Below, piece by piece: positions 1 through 8,558 of a DNA stretch of 64,000 nt. The DNA is from Bacteroidota bacterium (GTDB taxonomy: Bacteria > Bacteroidota > Bacteroidia > Flavobacteriales > Flavobacteriaceae): assembly GCA_023446155.1 (NCBI GenBank), contig JAEXIT010000010.1:205398-269397 (forward strand). The letters run 5' to 3'. The notes beneath the pieces are model-generated. The model made no database searches. It saw only the letters and a list, made by a program, of their open reading frames with translations, and was not told the DNA's origin. Positions within the stretch are counted from its first letter, which is position 1; every line of letters starts with the position of its first letter. Both the position numbers and the translations under genes were made by a program.

Positions 1-2199
1 AAAAAATCGCTTCCTGAAGGGGTTTCGATCGAACCGTTTATGGATCGTACCCAATTGGTCAACAAAGCCATCTCTACCGTCGAGAAAAACCTGATCGAAG
101 GGGCGTTAATAGTCATTTTTATACTGGTCTTACTACTCGGAAACTGGCGCGCCGGACTGGTAGTGGCTTCGGTTATTCCACTTTCATTACTATTTGCCAT
201 TTCGATGATGCGATTGTTTGGCGTTAGTGGTAACCTGATGAGCCTCGGAGCCATCGATTTCGGACTAATCGTAGACGGGGCGGTGATTATCGTAGAAGCG
301 ATTATTCACCGATTGCAGGTGGGTCGTAAAGGTGCCCTGACAAAACAACAGATGAACGAGGAAGTCTTTCAGGCGGCTTCTAAAATCCGTAGTAGTGCCG
401 CTTTTGGAGAAATCATTATCCTGATTGTGTATTTACCGATCCTCGCATTGGTTGGCATTGAAGGTAAAATGTTTGGTCCGATGGCACAAACGGTATCCTT
501 TGCTATTTTGGGTGCTTTCATTTTGTCACTCACCTATGTTCCGATGATGAGCTCCCTGGTACTTAAAAAGGAAACCGGACATAAAAAGAATATCAGCGAT
601 ACGATTATTGAAAAACTGTATCATTTTTATGCCCCAATTTTAGAAAAAGCGTTGCGCGTTAAAACCTTCATTATTGGTGTGGCAGTCGCTTTATTTGCCG
701 CGGCACTGCTCCTTTTCAACAGCTTGGGCGGTGAATTTATTCCAACTCTCGACGAAGGCGATATCGCTACACACCTGATCATCGCTTCCGGAAGTTCGCT
801 ATCACAGGAAGTGGAAGCGACTACTAAGGCTGAACAAATTTTAAAAGCGAAATTTCCCGAAATTAAAATGATCGTGACTAAAATTGGTAGTGCCGAAATC
901 CCAACCGATCCGATGCCTATCGAGGCCGGTGACATGATCATTCTCCTAAAGGACAAGGACGAATGGACCTCGGCTGCAACAAAAGAGGAACTGATGGCCA
1001 AAATGGAAAAAGCTTTGGACGATATTCCAGGAGCGACAACCGAGTTTTCCCAACCGATTCAAATGCGTTTTAACGAGTTGATGACCGGTGTGCGAAGTGA
1101 TGTTGCCATTAAAATCTTCGGTGAAGATATTGATATGTTGGTTAGTAAAGGCGACGAAGTAATGCAGTTGATTCAGGGGATTCCAGGCGTTTCGGATGCC
1201 AAACTGGAGCGCGTGACTGGTTTACCGCAAATTACTGTTCGCTACAATAAAGACAAAATGGCGCTTTATGGTCTCAAAATTGGAGATCTGAATAAGGTGA
1301 TCCGGATGGGATTTGCCGGGGAAGCCGCCGGATTGGTATACGAGGGTGAAAAACGCTTTGATCTTGTAGTCCGACTGGAAAATGATAGCCGACAGGATAT
1401 TTCCAATTTAAAAGCGCTTTATATCACCTTACCTTCCGGTAATCAGATTCCGTTGGAACAGGTTGCCGATATCAATTATGAAGATGGCCCGATGCAAATT
1501 AGCCGTGAAGACGGAAAACGCCGTATCGTAGTCGGTTTTAATGTTCGCGGTGCGGATGTTAAATCGGTCGTGGAAAAAATCCAGCAAAAACTCGACGCCC
1601 GACTTAAACTTCCGGATGGCTATTATGTAACTTATGGCGGTCAGTTTGAGAACCTGATCGAAGCCAATAAACGACTTGCAGTAGCGGTTCCGGTGGCACT
1701 AGCTATGATCTTTATTCTCTTATACTTTACTTTTAAATCGGTACGCCAATCACTGTTAATTTTTACGGCAATTCCACTCGCCGCAATTGGTGGTGTATTT
1801 GCACTTTGGTTACGCGATATGCCTTTTAGTATCTCGGCCGGAGTGGGCTTTATCGCCCTATTTGGTGTCGCGGTACTAAACGGAATTGTACTGATCGGTT
1901 ATTTTAACCAGCTCAAAAGTGAAGGAATGACCAATATTTACGACCGAATTCGCGAAGGAACCAAAGTGCGGCTACGACCGGTGATTATGACTGCAGCTGT
2001 CGCTTCGTTAGGTTTCCTTCCGATGGCCATCAGTTCCAGTGCCGGTGCCGAAGTTCAAAAACCATTGGCAACCGTGGTCATTGGCGGATTGGTAACCGCA
2101 ACCTTACTGACCTTAATCGTACTTCCGATTTTATACCTCTATTTTGAAAAAGGAACATCTAAAAACAACCCTGATAATCCGGAAAATAACACATTATGA
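1..2199 (+). CDS. czcA: CzcA/CusA-type heavy-metal RND efflux pump, 5' end missing
   Basis: Inner-membrane proton-driven pump of the heavy-metal-efflux RND family, which exports divalent or monovalent metal from periplasm (or cytosol) through a tripartite CBA complex. The reading frame is open from base 1, so the 732 visible residues are the C-terminal part of a protein usually over 1000 residues long; the ATG at 40 is internal. Seen: the TM4 signature DFGLIVDGAVIIVEA (about 245-290), the GEFIPTLDEGDI stretch typical of the family at the start of the second periplasmic half, YGGQFENLIEANKRL, and two blocks of hydrophobic helices. It overlaps the next gene by 4 bases (ATGA), so translation is probably coupled. 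The exact metal (Zn/Co/Cd versus Cu/Ag) cannot be fixed from sequence alone; the neighbouring Zn/Cd/Pb-type ATPase favours the former. Confidence 0.93.
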   Translation, partial: KKSLPEGVSIEPFMDRTQLVNKAISTVEKNLIEGALIVIFILVLLLGNWRAGLVVASVIPLSLLFAISMMRLFGVSGNLMSLGAIDFGLIVDGAVIIVEAIIHRLQVGRKGALTKQQMNEEVFQAASKIRSSAAFGEIIILIVYLPILALVGIEGKMFGPMAQTVSFAILGAFILSLTYVPMMSSLVLKKETGHKKNISDTIIEKLYHFYAPILEKALRVKTFIIGVAVALFAAALLLFNSLGGEFIPTLDEGDIATHLIIASGSSLSQEVEATTKAEQILKAKFPEIKMIVTKIGSAEIPTDPMPIEAGDMIILLKDKDEWTSAATKEELMAKMEKALDDIPGATTEFSQPIQMRFNELMTGVRSDVAIKIFGEDIDMLVSKGDEVMQLIQGIPGVSDAKLERVTGLPQITVRYNKDKMALYGLKIGDLNKVIRMGFAGEAAGLVYEGEKRFDLVVRLENDSRQDISNLKALYITLPSGNQIPLEQVADINYEDGPMQISREDGKRRIVVGFNVRGADVKSVVEKIQQKLDARLKLPDGYYVTYGGQFENLIEANKRLAVAVPVALAMIFILLYFTFKSVRQSLLIFTAIPLAAIGGVFALWLRDMPFSISAGVGFIALFGVAVLNGIVLIGYFNQLKSEGMTNIYDRIREGTKVRLRPVIMTAAVASLGFLPMAISSSAGAEVQKPLATVVIGGLVTATLLTLIVLPILYLYFEKGTSKNNPDNPENNTL

Positions 2200-3470
2200 A
2201 AATGATATCGAACATAAAAACGAATAGTTCTCTGTTTAAACATACTGTTTACGTAATTGCTTTTTTAACCTTATTTATCAAACCAATAGCAATAAACGCT
2301 CAAAATAATCTATCGTTAAAAGAAGTGATCGAAACGGGTATGAAAAGCAATCTGGGTATTCAGGCATCCGAACTGGAAAGCAAGATGCACAATCAGTTAA
2401 CCCGTTCCGCTTTTGAGGTTCCGAAAACCGAGTTATCCGGTACATTCGGACAGATCAATTCGAATGCGAAAGACAAGAATTTTGGCGTTTCCCAAAGTTT
2501 TAATCCGTTTCAATATGGCGCCAAAAAGAAATGGCTTAACGAAAACAATACCGCCGGACAGTTAAGAGTCAAAGCGACGCAACAGGATATCGTCTTTAAC
2601 ATCCGTCAGGCATGGAATACCATGTTGTTTTATACCAAACAGAATCAACTACTTGTACAACAAAATCAATTGATGGAAAAATTTGTACGATCGGCTTCTC
2701 TGAAGTTTCAGACCGGCGAAAGCAATTCGCTCGAAAAGACGATTGCAATTGCAAAACAACAGGAGTTACAACAGCTGATCAAGCAAAATGAAGCCAAAAT
2801 ATGGGTGGAAAAGTCAAAAATAAAAACCTTGATCAACCGGGATTCCGACTTCACTCCTGCCGATACCGCTTTTATTCCGATGGTTACACTTGCCGTTGCC
2901 GACAGTTCGCGATTAAAACAAAACAGCAACCTGCAATTGGCCGCACAACAAGTTCAGATCGCCGAAGCCGCCAAAAAGGTCGAAAAGTCCGCTTTTTTCC
3001 CGGATATAACCGCTGGTTATGCGATTCAATCGATCACCGGTACACAGGAAATAAACGGACAAAGTGTAGACTATGACAATGCTTTACGTTTTCAAACCTT
3101 TTCGGTAGGTATTGCCATTCCGATATTTGCCGGTAGTGCTGTTGCCAAAACGAAAGCCGCGCAAAGCAATATCGAAATGCAGCAAAAAAATGCAGCCTAC
3201 TTGGAAAGTCAGCTAAAAAGTCAGTTTCAACAACAGTTTGAAGAACTAAAAACCTACCAGTCGCTAGTCGATTATTACCAGGGAACGGCTTTACCCAATG
3301 CTAAAAAAATCAATACCAATGCGACAAAAGCCTACCAAAACGGTGACATTTCGTATGTAGAGTACGTACAAAGTATCGAAACGGCCTTAAATATTCGACT
3401 GAATTACAGCAATGCCATCCATAATTACAACCAAACTGCGATTAATATCCAGTATTTAATCCACCAATAA
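2196..3470 (+). CDS. TolC-family outer membrane efflux protein (CzcC-like)
   Basis: Outer-membrane channel of the tripartite metal efflux system. The 424-residue product starts with a basic N-terminus and a hydrophobic stretch ending near AINAQ, a likely signal peptide. The rest is rich in Gln, Ala and Lys and alternates long amphipathic helices with short polar segments, as in outer-membrane-efflux-protein (OEP) repeats of the TolC family. Start: the ATG at 2196 overlaps the stop of the pump gene; an in-frame ATG at 2202 is an equally possible start. The next gene follows after 4 bases. It belongs to the same operon as the RND pump and adaptor. Confidence 0.9.
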   Translation: MKMISNIKTNSSLFKHTVYVIAFLTLFIKPIAINAQNNLSLKEVIETGMKSNLGIQASELESKMHNQLTRSAFEVPKTELSGTFGQINSNAKDKNFGVSQSFNPFQYGAKKKWLNENNTAGQLRVKATQQDIVFNIRQAWNTMLFYTKQNQLLVQQNQLMEKFVRSASLKFQTGESNSLEKTIAIAKQQELQQLIKQNEAKIWVEKSKIKTLINRDSDFTPADTAFIPMVTLAVADSSRLKQNSNLQLAAQQVQIAEAAKKVEKSAFFPDITAGYAIQSITGTQEINGQSVDYDNALRFQTFSVGIAIPIFAGSAVAKTKAAQSNIEMQQKNAAYLESQLKSQFQQQFEELKTYQSLVDYYQGTALPNAKKINTNATKAYQNGDISYVEYVQSIETALNIRLNYSNAIHNYNQTAINIQYLIHQ

Positions 3471-3474
3471 TACC

Positions 3475-4743
3475 ATGAAAAAATCCAATTTAATATACCT
3501 CAACATTGCCGCCCTCCTGATTATCGGAGCTGTATTGTATTTTAGTTTACGACATGATCATTCTAGCACAGACGGTCATGATCATACTGAAACGGAAGCC
3601 GCGGAAAAGCCCGGAGCCGATAAAGAAGTCGAATTAAATGAAGCGCAATTTAAAGCCGCCGGCGTAACATTGGGAACCTATTCCATGAAAAACCTTAGCG
3701 AGGTTATCAATGCCAACGGTTATACCAAACTCCCCCCTCAAAATCAGGCCGATGTTTCGGTACATTTACAGGGTGTTGTAAAAACAATTTCGGTGATCGA
3801 AGGGCAATTTGTACGAAAAGGGCAGGTTTTAGCAACTATAGAAAGTCCGGAATTTACTAAATTGCAGGAAGCTTATCTGACGTCGAAAAGCAATCTTGAA
3901 TTTTTAAGTCAGGAATTCGAAAGACAGAAAACACTGAGCGAAGAAGAAGTCAATTCGAAAAAAGTATTCCAGAAAACCAAAGCGGAATACCAAATCGAAA
4001 AGGCGCGTTTTAATTCGCTAAAACAACAATTAAGCGTTCTTAATATACAATCGGGCAATACCGCCGTGGCTACGGTTCCCATATTGGCTCCTATTTCGGG
4101 TTATACAACCGAGATCAATGTCAAAATAGGAAGCAATGTCGAAGTCGGCAAACCGATTCTTAGCATTGTGGACAATTCCAAATTACACGTTGACTTGTTG
4201 GTTTACGAAAAGGACCTGCATAAAGTAAAACAAGGTCAGAATGTACAGCTAGTACTAACTAATCAGGACAATACGGTAATTAAAGGAACGATTTTCAGTA
4301 TTGGTAAGGCATTTGAAAATGAAACCAAATCGGTTGCTGTACATGCCGACATCAATAACGAGAAAAATGCACTCATTCCGGGAATGTACGTTAACGCCCT
4401 AATCGATATCGGAACCAATGCGGTTAACGCCCTTCCAACAGAAGCCATTGTAAAAGCCGATGGTCGGGAATTTATGTTCGTATTGGAAGAAGGTCACGAA
4501 GAAGCGGAGCACGATTCGGAAAAGGGACATTCCCATGACGACGGACACAAACATGATGATGCTGAAGGAAACCGTTTTCATTTCCGCAGAGTGGAAGTAA
4601 AAACCGGAACGTCACAATTGGGCTATATCCAGGTTACGCCACTACAAAAGATCACACCGGATGCAAAGATTGTTTTAAAAGGCGCTTATTATATTCAAAG
4701 CCATCTACTAAAAACAGAAGGTGGCGGTGGTCATTCGCATTAA
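3475..4743 (+). CDS. RND efflux periplasmic adaptor subunit, His-rich (CzcB-like)
   Basis: Membrane-fusion protein joining the RND pump to the TolC-like channel. 422 residues: N-terminal membrane anchor (residues 6-24), then a His/Asp-rich linker (HDHSSTDGHDHTETE), a biotinyl-lipoyl-like domain split by a coiled-coil hairpin (around 100-210), a beta-barrel region, and a C-terminal part containing a second His-rich loop (HSHDDGHKHDDAEG, about residues 347-361) and a GGGGHSH tail. Such tracts are common in zinc- or copper-system adaptors and probably bind metal before hand-over; that role is inferred. Third gene of the efflux operon; the next gene starts 10 bases downstream. Confidence 0.92.
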   Translation: MKKSNLIYLNIAALLIIGAVLYFSLRHDHSSTDGHDHTETEAAEKPGADKEVELNEAQFKAAGVTLGTYSMKNLSEVINANGYTKLPPQNQADVSVHLQGVVKTISVIEGQFVRKGQVLATIESPEFTKLQEAYLTSKSNLEFLSQEFERQKTLSEEEVNSKKVFQKTKAEYQIEKARFNSLKQQLSVLNIQSGNTAVATVPILAPISGYTTEINVKIGSNVEVGKPILSIVDNSKLHVDLLVYEKDLHKVKQGQNVQLVLTNQDNTVIKGTIFSIGKAFENETKSVAVHADINNEKNALIPGMYVNALIDIGTNAVNALPTEAIVKADGREFMFVLEEGHEEAEHDSEKGHSHDDGHKHDDAEGNRFHFRRVEVKTGTSQLGYIQVTPLQKITPDAKIVLKGAYYIQSHLLKTEGGGGHSH

Positions 4744-4753
4744 ATCATAAAAA

Positions 4754-5356
4754 ATGGAACACTTTTTAAAAATATATTTACCCGTTTACCTATTATTATA
4801 TTTATTGGTAACATTTGTGATTCCCACTTACCGAACGTATAAGCAAACCGGCATTAATCCGGTGACTTTCGGAAATCGGGACAATGCGCATGATTACATC
4901 GGTTTTGTAATGAAATTTCTAATTGTACTACTGTTTGTCGCAGTAGTACTCTTTTCCTTTGGTGGAAATTGGTATTATTATTCCGTTCCGGTAGCGTATC
5001 TTGAAAAGGAATACCTAAAAATTATTGGATTATTTCTGATTCATATTGCCTTATTATGGGTGATGCTCGCGCAATATCAGATGCAAAACTCATGGCGAAT
5101 CGGTATAGATGAAAACCATAAAACCGAATTGCGTACCAGCGGTATTTTTGGAATAAGTCGAAATCCTATCTTTTTAGGAATGATCATTAGTGTTTTGGGG
5201 CTTTTTATGATACTACCCAATGCATTGACCTTTTTTACGGCATTGGCGACTTATTTTATCATACAAGTACAGATACGTCTGGAAGAAGACTTTCTAACAA
5301 CACAGCATCCAACAGATTACCTAAAATACAAACAAAAAGTAAAACGTTTTTTATAA
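4754..5356 (+). CDS. isoprenylcysteine carboxyl methyltransferase (ICMT/PEMT) family membrane protein
   Basis: 200-residue integral membrane protein with about four to five hydrophobic helices and the C-terminal signature of the ICMT / phospholipid methyltransferase superfamily: RTSGIFGISRNPIF followed by a hydrophobic helix and then LEEDFL...HPTDYLKYKQKVKRFL, where the R-x-P and E-E-x-x-L elements form the SAM site in characterised members. Bacteria lack prenylated proteins of the eukaryotic kind, so the substrate is unknown. It sits inside the metal-efflux operon (10 bases after the adaptor, 17 before the next gene). Such genes are often found next to metal efflux genes, but a direct role is inference. 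Confidence 0.82.
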   Translation: MEHFLKIYLPVYLLLYLLVTFVIPTYRTYKQTGINPVTFGNRDNAHDYIGFVMKFLIVLLFVAVVLFSFGGNWYYYSVPVAYLEKEYLKIIGLFLIHIALLWVMLAQYQMQNSWRIGIDENHKTELRTSGIFGISRNPIFLGMIISVLGLFMILPNALTFFTALATYFIIQVQIRLEEDFLTTQHPTDYLKYKQKVKRFL

Positions 5357-5373
5357 TCCTTAATCCCAACAAA

Positions 5374-5709
5374 ATGAGAATTTTATTTTTAATTACCTTT
5401 ATGGTTCTTACTTCATTTACAGTAAACGCCCAGGCACAAAAAGCCGTTATTAAAACGACTATCACTTGTGATCATTGTAAAGAATGTGAAACCTGTGGAC
5501 AATTGTTTGAAAAAAAATTGATACGTCAGAAAGGGGTGCAAATGGTAACCCTTAATGAAAAAGAGATGACCATTACCGTATTTTTTAACGCCAAAAAAAC
5601 AGATCTTCCTGCTATACGAACTGCAATTAGTCAGTTGGGTTATGATGCCGACGATGTGAAAGCCGATCCTAAAGGTTATGATGCCTTAGACGGTTGCTGT
5701 AAAGTATAA
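5374..5709 (+). CDS. secreted heavy-metal-associated (HMA-like) small protein
   Basis: 111-residue protein with a signal peptide (MRILFLITFMVLTSFTVNAQA) followed by a ferredoxin-fold heavy-metal-associated-like domain. The cysteine cluster TCDHCKECETCG (about residues 30-41) gives four Cys in a short stretch, more than the usual CxxC, and a further CC pair is near the C-terminus (DGCCKV). The mature protein should be periplasmic and could act as a metal chaperone or sponge between ATPase and RND pump; that is inferred from place and cysteines. 38 bases upstream of the P-type ATPase gene. Confidence 0.82.
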   Translation: MRILFLITFMVLTSFTVNAQAQKAVIKTTITCDHCKECETCGQLFEKKLIRQKGVQMVTLNEKEMTITVFFNAKKTDLPAIRTAISQLGYDADDVKADPKGYDALDGCCKV

Positions 5710-5747
5710 CAACGATGATCATTTTTTATTTCTAATCCGAATGTAGT

Positions 5748-7739
5748 ATGAAAAATGACACACACAAACACGCCACAAGCGGAGCCGATTGTTGCTCTGC
5801 TGATGCTAAAATAAATAATCAAAAAAAACAAACTCATAATCACGACCATGATCACGACCATGATCATAGTCACGACGAGGCTGCCGGATGGAAAATGTTC
5901 CTCCCGGCAATCTTGTCGTTCGTATTGCTGATAATCGCAATTGGAATAGACAACTACTTCCCTATCGCAGCATTTACTGGCTGGGTTCGCATTGGCTGGT
6001 ACATTTTAGCCTATTTACCTGTAGGCTGGCCAGTCTTAAAAGAAGCCATCCAAAACATGCGCAGCGGTGCTTTTTTTACCGAATTTTTCCTAATGTCGAT
6101 CGCGACACTTGGTGCATTTTATATTGGTGAATATCCCGAAGGCGTCGCAGTAATGTTGTTTTATGCCATTGGAGAATTGTTTCAGACACTGGCCGTAACC
6201 CGCGCCAAATCGAATATCAAAGCCTTATTGGACCAACGGCCGGACACGGCAACTGTTTTGGTTGATGGCAATCCGGTAACAAAAAAAGCCGACACCATTA
6301 CCATTGGTGAAGTGATCCAGCTAAAACCAGGTGAAAAAGTAGCGCTGGACGGTATCTTACTATCCGATTCGGCTACTTTTAATACCGCAGCCTTAACCGG
6401 AGAAAGCAAACCCGATACCAAACGCAAAGGTGACACCGTATTAGCTGGTATGATCAACCTTAATACGGTTGGTTTGGTCGAAGTGACGACTGCTTATACC
6501 GACAGTAAATTGTCCAAAATTTTGGAACTGGTTCAGGAAGCTACCGCCAAAAAAGCCCCTACGGAGTTGTTTATCCGTAAATTTGCGAATATCTATACAC
6601 CAATTGTGGTCTTCCTTGCAATAGGAATTTGTTTGTTACCGATACTTTTTGTTTCCGATTATAATTTTAACGACTGGCTCTACCGTGCTTTGGTATTTTT
6701 AGTAGTTTCCTGTCCGTGTGCTTTGGTCATCTCCATCCCATTGGGTTATTTCGGAGGAATTGGTGCCGCCAGTAAAAACGGAATATTATTTAAAGGCTCC
6801 ACGTTTTTAGACACCATGGCTTCCATTCAGGCCGTAGTGATGGACAAAACAGGGACATTAACCAAAGGTGTTTTTAAGGTACAGGAAGTCGTTAGTTCGG
6901 GTTACACCGAAAAAGAACTGGTGCAGTATACTGCAGCACTCGAAACGCATTCCACGCATCCGGTTGGAACGGCTATTATCGCCTATGCAAACGGTCAGGA
7001 AAAAGGTATTTCGGTCACCGAAGTAGAAGAAATTGCCGGACACGGCTTAAAAGGTCGGATAAACGGTAAAACCATTCTGGCAGGTAATGTCAAATTGTTG
7101 CAAAAATTTAAGGTGTCTTATGATACGGCTATTGAAAACACACCATATACCATTATTACCGTTGCCATAGATGGACAATATACCGGTTATTTTCTGATTT
7201 CGGATGAAATTAAGGACGATGCAGCACAAGCCATTACCAATCTTCACCGGTTGGGTATTCAAACCGTGATGCTATCGGGCGATAAACAGGCAGTTGTAAC
7301 AGCTGTAGCCAACGAATTGGGTATTGATACTGCTTATGGTGATTTGTTACCGGAAGATAAAGTACGCCAGGTACAACAATTAAAAGATCGGAATCTGAAA
7401 CTCGCCTTTGTGGGTGATGGTGTAAATGATGCTCCGGTAATTGCTTTGGCCGATGCCGGTATTGCCATGGGCGGACTGGGTAGTGATGCGACAATTGAAA
7501 CCGCCGATATCGTGATTCAAAATGATCAACCATCTAAAATTTATACTGCCATAGCGATTGGTAAAAAAACCAAACAAATCGTATGGCAGAATATCGGTAT
7601 GGCCTTTATTGTAAAAGCCGTCGTATTGATTCTTGGCGCCGGTGGACTGGCAACCATGTGGGAAGCTGTATTTGCCGATGTTGGCGTCGCGTTATTAGCG
7701 ATTCTAAATGCCGTTCGGATACAAAAAATGAAGTTTTAA
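5748..7739 (+). CDS. P1B-type heavy-metal-translocating ATPase (Zn/Cd/Pb exporter, ZntA/CadA-like)
   Basis: Cytoplasmic-membrane ATPase that exports soft or divalent metal ions. 663 residues. The N-terminus lacks a folded HMA domain; instead it has two Cys (DCCSAD) and a His/Asp run (HNHDHDHDHDHSHDE, about 29-43). Then come membrane helices, the actuator loop with TGES (in AALTGESKPD), the ion-binding CPC motif at residues 322-324, the phosphorylation site DKTGTLTKG with Asp366, the HP locus with His404, and the hinge GDGVND at 556-561. CPC with no other selectivity Cys fits the Zn/Cd/Pb group (P1B-2). Last gene of the metal cluster. Confidence 0.94.
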   Translation: MKNDTHKHATSGADCCSADAKINNQKKQTHNHDHDHDHDHSHDEAAGWKMFLPAILSFVLLIIAIGIDNYFPIAAFTGWVRIGWYILAYLPVGWPVLKEAIQNMRSGAFFTEFFLMSIATLGAFYIGEYPEGVAVMLFYAIGELFQTLAVTRAKSNIKALLDQRPDTATVLVDGNPVTKKADTITIGEVIQLKPGEKVALDGILLSDSATFNTAALTGESKPDTKRKGDTVLAGMINLNTVGLVEVTTAYTDSKLSKILELVQEATAKKAPTELFIRKFANIYTPIVVFLAIGICLLPILFVSDYNFNDWLYRALVFLVVSCPCALVISIPLGYFGGIGAASKNGILFKGSTFLDTMASIQAVVMDKTGTLTKGVFKVQEVVSSGYTEKELVQYTAALETHSTHPVGTAIIAYANGQEKGISVTEVEEIAGHGLKGRINGKTILAGNVKLLQKFKVSYDTAIENTPYTIITVAIDGQYTGYFLISDEIKDDAAQAITNLHRLGIQTVMLSGDKQAVVTAVANELGIDTAYGDLLPEDKVRQVQQLKDRNLKLAFVGDGVNDAPVIALADAGIAMGGLGSDATIETADIVIQNDQPSKIYTAIAIGKKTKQIVWQNIGMAFIVKAVVLILGAGGLATMWEAVFADVGVALLAILNAVRIQKMKF

Positions 7740-7748
7740 CTTAACTAA

Positions 7749-7760
7749 ACCTGTCAGGTG
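7749..7760. repeat. half copy of the CCTG(A/T)CAGG intergenic repeat
   Basis: ACCTGTCAGGTG lies just after the metal ATPase gene. It is one arm of the inverted repeat found in full at 14676, 15665, 20979 and 63785. No second arm or T-run is seen here, so it does not look like a terminator by itself. Confidence 0.6.
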
Positions 7761-7857
7761 TAATAGCAACAATCGCAAAATATTATAACTCTTTCTCAAA
7801 ATACTACAACAACGGTATACATTCCGATTGATACCTTCGCATTTTAAATGAATTTAT

Positions 7858-8520
7858 ATGACACCCCTATCTCCTATTGAAACCGGTAAGCAATTGCGAA
7901 AACCGGATGGTGAAGCCGGAATTGCGATCGGTCGCGATATGAACCGTTCCAACCGTCAGATGTATACCGACCTATTTGCGTTACTTACCCTTAGCGACCT
8001 TGATACCGTATTAGAAATTGGTTATGGAAACGGCATGCATTTTCCCGCCTATTTTGTACCAGGAAAGGCCATAACCGTTTACGGCATGGACTATTCGGAA
8101 GTAATGCATCAGGAAGCCTTGCAAAATAATGCCTCATTCGTTGCCGTAGGATCCGTAATTCCGGAACACGGCGATATTATAAACTGTTCCTATCCTGATA
8201 ATAAATTTGATCATATCATAGCTTTAAACACGGTTTATTTTTGGGAACCGCTGGAAGACTATCTGAGTCTGCTTTTCCGTATTTTAAAACCCGGCGGAAA
8301 ATTGTATATTGGTTATCGTCCGAAACGCGTCTTACATCAAGTCGATTTTGTCCAGCAAGGCTTTGCGCTATACGATGAAGCGGTTTTAAATGAGCAACTG
8401 GAAAAAGTCGGTTTTGAAATTATACAGGAACACCAACACAACTATTCCAAAATGACGGTTAATAATCAGCCGTTAGAAAGTACCGATCTTGTGACGGTTT
8501 GTATAAAAAAAGAGGCTTAA
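7858..8520 (+). CDS. class I SAM-dependent methyltransferase
   Basis: 220-residue cytosolic protein with the Rossmann methyltransferase motifs: motif I VLEIGYGNG (about residues 56-64), an acidic residue after the second strand (GMDYS), motif IV-like FDHIIALNTVYFW and LFRILKPGGKLYIGY, typical of the Methyltransf_11 group. Substrate not recognisable. It stands alone, 118 bases after the metal ATPase, and its stop codon lies within a bidirectional terminator hairpin shared with the convergent gene. Confidence 0.85.
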   Translation: MTPLSPIETGKQLRKPDGEAGIAIGRDMNRSNRQMYTDLFALLTLSDLDTVLEIGYGNGMHFPAYFVPGKAITVYGMDYSEVMHQEALQNNASFVAVGSVIPEHGDIINCSYPDNKFDHIIALNTVYFWEPLEDYLSLLFRILKPGGKLYIGYRPKRVLHQVDFVQQGFALYDEAVLNEQLEKVGFEIIQEHQHNYSKMTVNNQPLESTDLVTVCIKKEA

Positions 8521-8533
8521 AAAGCCTCTTTTA
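8506..8533. terminator. bidirectional intrinsic terminator
   Basis: AAAAGAGGCTT and AAGCCTCTTTT flank a 4-base A loop, with A- and T-runs on both sides. It overlaps the methyltransferase stop codon and lies 25 bases beyond the end of the convergent T9SS cargo gene, so it can serve both. Confidence 0.85.
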
Positions 8534-8558
8534 ATTTCTATCGTAAATTTAGAATCGT

